Assembly (NCBI GenBank): GCA_051649365.1
Contig: JBOFGY010000135.1
Span: 12,415-76,414 of the forward strand
DNA length: 64,000 bases
Source: CAVTAE01 sp051649365
Lineage (GTDB): Bacteria > Deinococcota > Deinococci > Deinococcales > Trueperaceae
Direction: 5' to 3'
Part shown: one piece after another, positions 59,446 through 64,000 of the stretch
How positions within the stretch are numbered: position 1 is the stretch's first letter
Layout: every line of letters begins with the position of its first letter
Notes under the pieces: model-generated
The model's input: only the letters and a program-made list of their open reading frames with translations
Told to the model about the DNA's origin: nothing
The model's database searches: none
Made by a program: the position numbers and the translations under genes

Positions 59446-60995
59446 TTTTGAGTTAAGCCCACACCATTCACAATTGCACCTGCCACTAGCAGCACGACGC
59501 ACGCCCCCATTGCTAAGTGAAAAGCTCGAAGCGACGATGCTCTTGCTGCGCTTGCAAGGATGGGGTCTACATTGTCCGCAGGTTTATTTAGGGGGGCAAG
59601 CTGTTGGCGAAGTTCGGGTGTGATGCTCGAGTTGGTGCGCGCTGCTAAATTGCTGTAAAACGCTGTGGTGATAAGCACGAAAATAAGTGCGCCTGCAAGC
59701 TGTGGCCCGACACGGCTTACCGCGTTGTTGATGGCAGAGCCTAGCCCGGTTCGCTCTTTTGGAACCGAAGCCATCAGCCCTGTGGTTAAGGGTGCCACCA
59801 GCAGTGTAAGGCCTAGAGCGTAAAGGACGATGGCAGGAAACACATCACGCCAGTAACCTAGAGACGGCCACAAAGTGCTAGGGGTGGCAAGCTGTGCTGT
59901 CCAAGCTGTGCTGTCGCCAGGTAGGCGCAAAAGCCAGGCGAGTCCTAAAGCCATGAGGAATGGCCCAAGTGTAAGAAAAAAACGTAAGCCCAAACGTTTA
60001 ACGAGCGAACCAACCCGTGCGGAAAATAAAGTGAGCAAAACACTGACGGGTAAATTCACTGCGCCAGCTGCGAGTGCGCTGTAGTCTAGCGTCCCTTGAA
60101 AGAAAATCGCTTGGTAATAACCGCTCACATAAAGCGCACCGTAAATCAAAAAGGTTGAAAGGTTGATAACCGCAAAATTTCGTGAGGTGAATAAGGTCAA
60201 AGGAACCAGTGGATTTTTGCTGCGCCGCATCAGTGGAATAAAAACGAGTGTTGCTACAGCACCAACAGCAAGTGCTATGAATGCGAGTGGGTCTTGCCAA
60301 TTTCGCTCTTGTCCGAAAATACCACCGAAGGCTAAGCCACCCACAGCAAGTGCAATCACGAAGGCACCCACATAATCGAATTGACTCGAAGCAGCCTCAT
60401 TCTTGCTTTCAGGAATATGACGCAGGGCATAAAGTGAAACAAGAAGAAGCGGTACGTTGATTAAAAACCCCACACGCCAACCGAGCGTATCTACCAGCGC
60501 ACCACCAACCAGAGGCCCCAGCAGCGTCATCGCTGCAGAAGACGCAGACCAAATGCCAAAAGCTCTCCCTTGATCTTCTTCAGGAAAACTCGAGCCAATG
60601 AGCGCGAGTGAGCCAGGGACGAGAAGTGCGCCGGCTACACCTTGCAAGACACGTCCTACAATGAGCCAATCCATAGTTGGCGCAAAGCCACACAGCACAG
60701 AGGTTAAACCAAAGCCCCACAGACCGATGGCGTAGATTTTTTTTCGTCCATAATAATCGGAGAGTGCACCCGCTAAAACCAGTAGGGAAGAGAGTGAAAG
60801 CAAGTAACCGTTATAGACGTAAGATTGGGCCTCGAGTACACCAAAAACATTGGAACTTAGTTCTTGTCCAATGCGCGGCAGGGCGACATTCACCACCGTC
60901 GAATCTAAAAACACGACACCCGAAGCCAGCACGGTTGCAACAAGTGTCCAGCGTTGCGAAGTTGTCATGGTTGTTCTCGTCGTAGTCTTTGCCAT
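59427..60995 (-). CDS. MFS exporter, DHA2 (EmrB/QacA) 14-helix family
   Basis: The 522-residue membrane protein opens TLVATVLASGVVFLDSTVVN, motif D1 of DHA2 pumps with the Asp, then VALPRIGQEL. Motif A follows as LSDYYGRKKIYAIGL, and motif C-like LLGPLVGGALVDTLGWR marks antiporters. About 14 helices are visible. It should export drugs or metabolites against protons. Start ATG 60995 or the ATG ten codons later. The C-terminal residues QNVKREM are encoded by an intergenic repeat that has run into the gene. Confidence 0.92.
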   Translation of the reverse strand: MAKTTTRTTMTTSQRWTLVATVLASGVVFLDSTVVNVALPRIGQELSSNVFGVLEAQSYVYNGYLLSLSSLLVLAGALSDYYGRKKIYAIGLWGFGLTSVLCGFAPTMDWLIVGRVLQGVAGALLVPGSLALIGSSFPEEDQGRAFGIWSASSAAMTLLGPLVGGALVDTLGWRVGFLINVPLLLVSLYALRHIPESKNEAASSQFDYVGAFVIALAVGGLAFGGIFGQERNWQDPLAFIALAVGAVATLVFIPLMRRSKNPLVPLTLFTSRNFAVINLSTFLIYGALYVSGYYQAIFFQGTLDYSALAAGAVNLPVSVLLTLFSARVGSLVKRLGLRFFLTLGPFLMALGLAWLLRLPGDSTAWTAQLATPSTLWPSLGYWRDVFPAIVLYALGLTLLVAPLTTGLMASVPKERTGLGSAINNAVSRVGPQLAGALIFVLITTAFYSNLAARTNSSITPELRQQLAPLNKPADNVDPILASAARASSLRAFHLAMGACVVLLVAGAIVNGVGLTQNVKREM

Positions 60996-61069
60996 GCCTG
61001 TAGGCTAACTCGAGAGTGTAAGTTCTTTTGTTTACGAAGACCGTGCGTGGAGTATTTCATGCCTTTAAC

Positions 61070-61145
61070 AGCTTGATTAACCATCAGCCGTCAGTAAAAG
61101 CAAAAGCCTTTGTCTAACAGCTGATGGCTGACAGCTTTTAGAGCT
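61070..61145. repeat. AGCTGATGGCTGACAGC-type intergenic repeat
   Basis: CATCAGCCGTCAG is followed by CAGCTGATGGCTGACAGC in opposite sense. Similar CAGCTATCAGCCGTCAGC words occur at 58692-58712 and CATTTCAGCTAGTCAGC at 25298-25318. Confidence 0.65.
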
Positions 61146-61191
61146 TTGTTTAAGGTTTGTCTGTAAAAAAACTTCTTCATCTCGTAAAGGT

Positions 61192-61953
61192 CTAAGCAGA
61201 TTTAAGCTCGAGTACTGAAGCTCGTGAAGATAAGTTGATGTTGAACGAACATTTATCCGCGCGAATGTAATTCAGTCCAAGATGTAAAACGCGCTCGCCG
61301 GTGGTCAAAGCAATGCGTTCGACAAAAAGTAGTGGTATGTGCGCGGGCAACTCGAGCAACTTTGCTAACTCTTTCGTAGCACTAAGGGCTTCAAGGGTAT
61401 CTGTTGCACTCAGGACAGGTAGTTGATACCTGATGAGATGTTGATACAGTGTGGTTTCGAGAGGCGCATCAAAAAGTTCAGGACAAAGCGCATGAGAAAT
61501 ATAGGTTTTACTGACCATAAATGGCGATTTGCCGAATCGGCGTAGGCGGTGTAAATAAATAACTTTGCTGTGTTTTTTGATATGGAGTTTTTGGCTCAGG
61601 TTGTCATCTGCTTTGACGAGGCTGCGTTCTAAAAGTTCATCCCGAAGCTCGAGTCCACGCGCCTTAAACTGTTCTGAAAAACTGTACACTGAAGTCATCG
61701 GTTGTTCGATTTTAGGTGCAGCAACAAAGGTGCCAGAGCCAGGTGACCGCGCTAAAACACCTTGTTGCTCGAGACCTCCAATCGCCTGCCTTACCGTTGC
61801 GCGACTTACGCCAGCGAGTTCCATGAGTTCGCGCTCGGAAGGAATTTTTTCACCAATCTGCCACTGCTTTTTGCGAATTCGTTCAGTAAGTTGTTCAGCG
61901 AATTGAACATGTAGAGGTGTAGAACTGGTTGCTTTAAGGTTAAACGGTTTCAT
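61192..61953 (-). CDS. GntR-family regulator, HutC/UTRA type
   Basis: The 253-residue protein has a GntR winged helix (LHVQFAEQLTERIRKKQWQI, then IPSERELMELAGVSRATVRQ) and a UTRA ligand domain (VIYLHRLRRFGKSPFMVSKT, then LPAHIPLLFVERIALTTGER). The ligand is probably a small phosphorylated or acidic compound. It is divergent from the phosphotriesterase-like gene. The shared intergenic region holds a 26-bp perfect palindrome over the target promoter, so it likely represses that operon. Confidence 0.92.
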   Translation of the reverse strand: MKPFNLKATSSTPLHVQFAEQLTERIRKKQWQIGEKIPSERELMELAGVSRATVRQAIGGLEQQGVLARSPGSGTFVAAPKIEQPMTSVYSFSEQFKARGLELRDELLERSLVKADDNLSQKLHIKKHSKVIYLHRLRRFGKSPFMVSKTYISHALCPELFDAPLETTLYQHLIRYQLPVLSATDTLEALSATKELAKLLELPAHIPLLFVERIALTTGERVLHLGLNYIRADKCSFNINLSSRASVLELKSA

Positions 61954-61966
61954 TGAATCTTATTTT

Positions 61967-62012
61967 AACCTCAGTTTGGTACGCATCCGCTCCAAACCTC
62001 CAAACTGAGGTT
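61967..62012. promoter_or_regulatory. 13-bp inverted repeat in the gntR promoter region
   Basis: AACCTCAGTTTGG (61967-61979) and CCAAACTGAGGTT (62000-62012) are exact reverse complements. It lies 14 nt before the gntR start and touches the TTGACA box (62011-62016) of the divergent operon, so it may be a second operator or an autoregulatory site. Confidence 0.65.
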
Positions 62013-62059
62013 GACAGACATTCAAACAAACGTGTTAAAGTGGTACGTACCACTTTAAC
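62011..62059 (+). promoter_or_regulatory. Promoter with 26-bp palindromic operator
   Basis: TTGACA (62011-62016) is followed after 18 nt by TTAAAG (62035-62040). The -10 lies within a perfect 26-bp palindrome, 62034-62059, half site GTTAAAGTGGTAC. The centre GTGGTACGTACCAC resembles GntR/HutC operators. A bound regulator would cover the -10 and start point. Confidence 0.8.
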
Positions 62060-62082
62060 TGTGGTTCAAAGGCGGCTGGCAG

Positions 62083-62994
62083 ATGATTAGAACCGTATGT
62101 GGCGATATTGCTCCAGAACAACTTGGTGTGACGTACATGCACGAGCATCTTTATGGCTATTCACTTTCTGAAGGTGCTGACCCAGATTTGCGCCTTGACA
62201 GTGAAGTGGCGGCAAGTCTCGAGCTTTCGCTGTTCAAGCAAGCAGGCGGTAACGCCGTCGTCGAGATGTCTCCGCAAGACTACAATCGCAATCCGCAGGT
62301 TTTAAAACGCTTGTCGGAAACAACGGGTATTCATATCATCGCTGTTACAGGTTTTATTAAAGGTACATCTGCAGATCCACTGATTGAGAACAAAACGATT
62401 AACCAAATCACCGATGAACTCGTTCGTGATGTTTCGCAAGGAATAGATGGTACTGATATTAAAGCAGGACTTCTCAAAGGAGGCTCGAGCCTTAATAAAA
62501 TTACTGCGAACGAAGAAAAAATCTTACGCGCTGTAGCTAGAGCGCAGCGTGAAACAGGTACGCTTATTTCTACCCACACTGAAGCGGGTACGATGGCTCT
62601 CGAGCAAATAGCTATCTTCAAAGAAGAGGGTGCCAACCTAGAAAAAGTCTTGATCGGTCACACGGACAGAAACTTAGACTATGACTATCACGTGCAAATT
62701 GCTAACACAGGTGTGACACTTGGTTACGACCAATTCAGCAAAGAAAAATATGCCCCTGACCATAAACGCATCGAATTTATGAGGGAACTTTTTAAAGCAG
62801 GTTACGGCAAGCAAATTGCTATTTCGGGTGATTTAGCGCGTCGTTCAAACCTTACAAATTACGGTGGCGGGCCTGGCTATACATTTTTACTGTGGCGCAT
62901 TAAACCTTGGCTCAGAAAAAGTGGGTTTTCAGCAGAGGACATTGAACAGTTATTCGCCGAGACACCTAGAAGGCTATTGACCCTAGAAAAATAA
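62083..62994 (+). CDS. Phosphotriesterase-family amidohydrolase
   Basis: The 303-residue protein has the PTE binuclear metal site: His20 and His22 in VTYMHEHLYG, a bridging Lys at about 132 (AGLLKGG), His165 in ISTHTEAG, His193 in LIGHTDRN and Asp250 in AISGDLAR. Family members are lactonases, esterases and PHP-type proteins, and true phosphotriesterases are rare. It follows the GntR-controlled promoter and is followed 91 nt later by an FAD oxidoreductase, suggesting a small catabolic operon. Start ATG 62083. Confidence 0.9.
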   Translation: MIRTVCGDIAPEQLGVTYMHEHLYGYSLSEGADPDLRLDSEVAASLELSLFKQAGGNAVVEMSPQDYNRNPQVLKRLSETTGIHIIAVTGFIKGTSADPLIENKTINQITDELVRDVSQGIDGTDIKAGLLKGGSSLNKITANEEKILRAVARAQRETGTLISTHTEAGTMALEQIAIFKEEGANLEKVLIGHTDRNLDYDYHVQIANTGVTLGYDQFSKEKYAPDHKRIEFMRELFKAGYGKQIAISGDLARRSNLTNYGGGPGYTFLLWRIKPWLRKSGFSAEDIEQLFAETPRRLLTLEK

Positions 62995-63085
62995 AATTGA
63001 GAGGTTATTCGTAAAAACTAAAGATAATTTTCTATTCTTAACGAATGGCGAAAAACCAAAAATACTTTACTCTTTGGGAGCAAAC

Positions 63086-64000
63086 ATGAATTACACAGCA
63101 GTAGTTAAAGATTTGTGGAAGATAGACGTTTTAGTCGTGGGTAGCGGTTCGGCGGGTTCGACGGCGGCGATTGCGGCGGCGCGGCAAGGTGCTTCTGTAA
63201 CGCTTGTAGAACGCTACGGCTTTATGGGCGGCATCAGTACACAAGTGCTCGATACGTTTTACGGATTTTATACACCTGGCTCACAAGCAAAAAAAGTCGT
63301 AGGTGGTGTGCCAGATTTGGTCGTAGACGAACTCATGAAGCAGAAAAAAGCGTTACTCCGGCCGAACACGTATGGTGCAGGGCAAGGCATCACCTATGAT
63401 CCTGAAGCCCTCAAAGTGATTTGGGAAACGCTGGCACTGCAAGCGGGTGTGAAACTTTTGTATCACACGTTTGTCGTGGATGTTGCCAAGGAACAGGAAA
63501 AAATTACTGGCGTGATTGCAGTGGGTAAAAATGGTTTTGTTAAACTTTCTGCTGAGGTCATCATTGACGCATCAGGTGATGCCGATGTAGCAGCAAGAGG
63601 GGGTGTGCCGTTTGAAAGTATTGAAGATGGTCCCGTGCAATCACTTACCACGACCTTCAAACTTATCAATGTAAATATGAACAAAGCTAAGGCTGTGAAA
63701 AAAGATCAACTGCACGCACTGATGGCTGAAGCCATTGCAGAAGGCTACGTGCTGCCGCGCAAAGAAGGTAGCGTGCATATTACGCCCATGCAAGGTGTGA
63801 TGGTCACGAACATGACGCGCGTGGGTGATGTGAACGCCCTCGAGCCCGAAGCTCTCACCGCCGCCGAAATCGAAGGACGCAGACAAGGCATGGAGTACAC
63901 CCGTTTTCTCATTGACAAAGTGCCAGGTTACGAAAAAGCAGAACTTGGCGGCTTTAGCCATCAAATCGGTGTGCGAGAAAGTCGCAGGATTTTTGGTGAA
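63086..64000 (+). CDS. FAD-dependent oxidoreductase, N-terminal part (cut by window edge)
   Basis: An ATG at 63086 behind TTTGGGAG opens a frame of 305 codons to the window end. It begins with a Rossmann motif (VLVVGSGSAGSTAAIAAARQ, then GASVTLVERYGFMGG) and continues with the FAD_oxidored pattern: STQVLDTFYGFYTPGSQAKK, VIIDASGDADVAARGGVPFE, and the late HQIGVRESRRIFG motif. It would oxidise or reduce a small organic substrate, and its place behind a phosphotriesterase-like gene suggests a joint pathway. The C-terminal part is outside the window. Confidence 0.92.
   Translation, partial: MNYTAVVKDLWKIDVLVVGSGSAGSTAAIAAARQGASVTLVERYGFMGGISTQVLDTFYGFYTPGSQAKKVVGGVPDLVVDELMKQKKALLRPNTYGAGQGITYDPEALKVIWETLALQAGVKLLYHTFVVDVAKEQEKITGVIAVGKNGFVKLSAEVIIDASGDADVAARGGVPFESIEDGPVQSLTTTFKLINVNMNKAKAVKKDQLHALMAEAIAEGYVLPRKEGSVHITPMQGVMVTNMTRVGDVNALEPEALTAAEIEGRRQGMEYTRFLIDKVPGYEKAELGGFSHQIGVRESRRIFGE

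Overview
The window is a stretch of bacterial chromosome of moderate G+C content (not computed), densely packed with genes on both strands and without a prophage or a large mobile element. The combination of genes fits the Deinococcota, perhaps a Truepera-like lineage of lower G+C. The pointers are an XPB helicase with a Bax1 (DUF790) nuclease, a mannosylglycerate hydrolase-like GH63 enzyme, a ComZ/DUF4900-like minor pilin operon, tandem Roadblock proteins, and many genes whose start codon lies 6-8 nt behind a TANNNT -10 box, as in leaderless Deinococcus transcripts. The placement is an inference from gene content, not from a phylogeny.

Layout. 0-2.2 kb: pth, rplY, prs. 2.8-6.3 kb: ExbB, ExbD and a TonB-like protein ending in DUF3048. 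6.5-11.7 kb: a WYL regulator with three target operons (epoxide hydrolase; VOC and winged helix; DJ-1 and VOC) that share a CTGGACA-N5-TGTCCAG operator. 11.8-17.9 kb: FGE-like protein, cysS, yigZ, GH63 hydrolase, lipoprotein, scpA. 18-23.3 kb: xpb and bax1, separated by a LOV-GGDEF-EAL gene on the other strand. 24.4-30.3 kb: the rpmH-rnpA-yidD-yidC-jag cluster, interrupted by an ABC exporter preceded by a leader peptide and two exclusive hairpins. 30.6-35 kb: type IV minor pilin operon. 35-37 kb: DUF3467, two Roadblock proteins, an acetyltransferase. 37.2-40.4 kb: a phosphorylase-kinase-like GH15 protein. 40.5-41.8 kb: TPP riboswitch and thiB. 41.9-45.5 kb: carbonic anhydrase, Nudix, and pfkA-sbtA-sbtB. 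45.8-53.1 kb: an unknown helical protein, jacalin-like lectin, M20 peptidase, phosphoesterase, an interrupted Zn-ribbon gene, truncated hemoglobin, purH. 53.2-58.7 kb: PpiC/SurA-like foldase, tRNA-Arg, regulator, duplicated-domain lipoprotein, asd. 59-64 kb: MFS pump, and a GntR regulator divergent from a phosphotriesterase-like hydrolase and an FAD oxidoreductase cut by the window end.

Two genome-wide signals stand out. The palindrome CTCGAG occurs about 190 times by hand count against roughly 16 expected, inside and between genes and in every reading frame, so it behaves like a highly iterated palindrome. The gaps between genes carry several families of short repeats (GGAGGAA or GGAAGGT heptamers, ACGT-rich hairpins, GGGGTTTAGGG-type blocks, CATTGCGAG mosaics, AGCTGA-type blocks), and some of these have run into coding ends.
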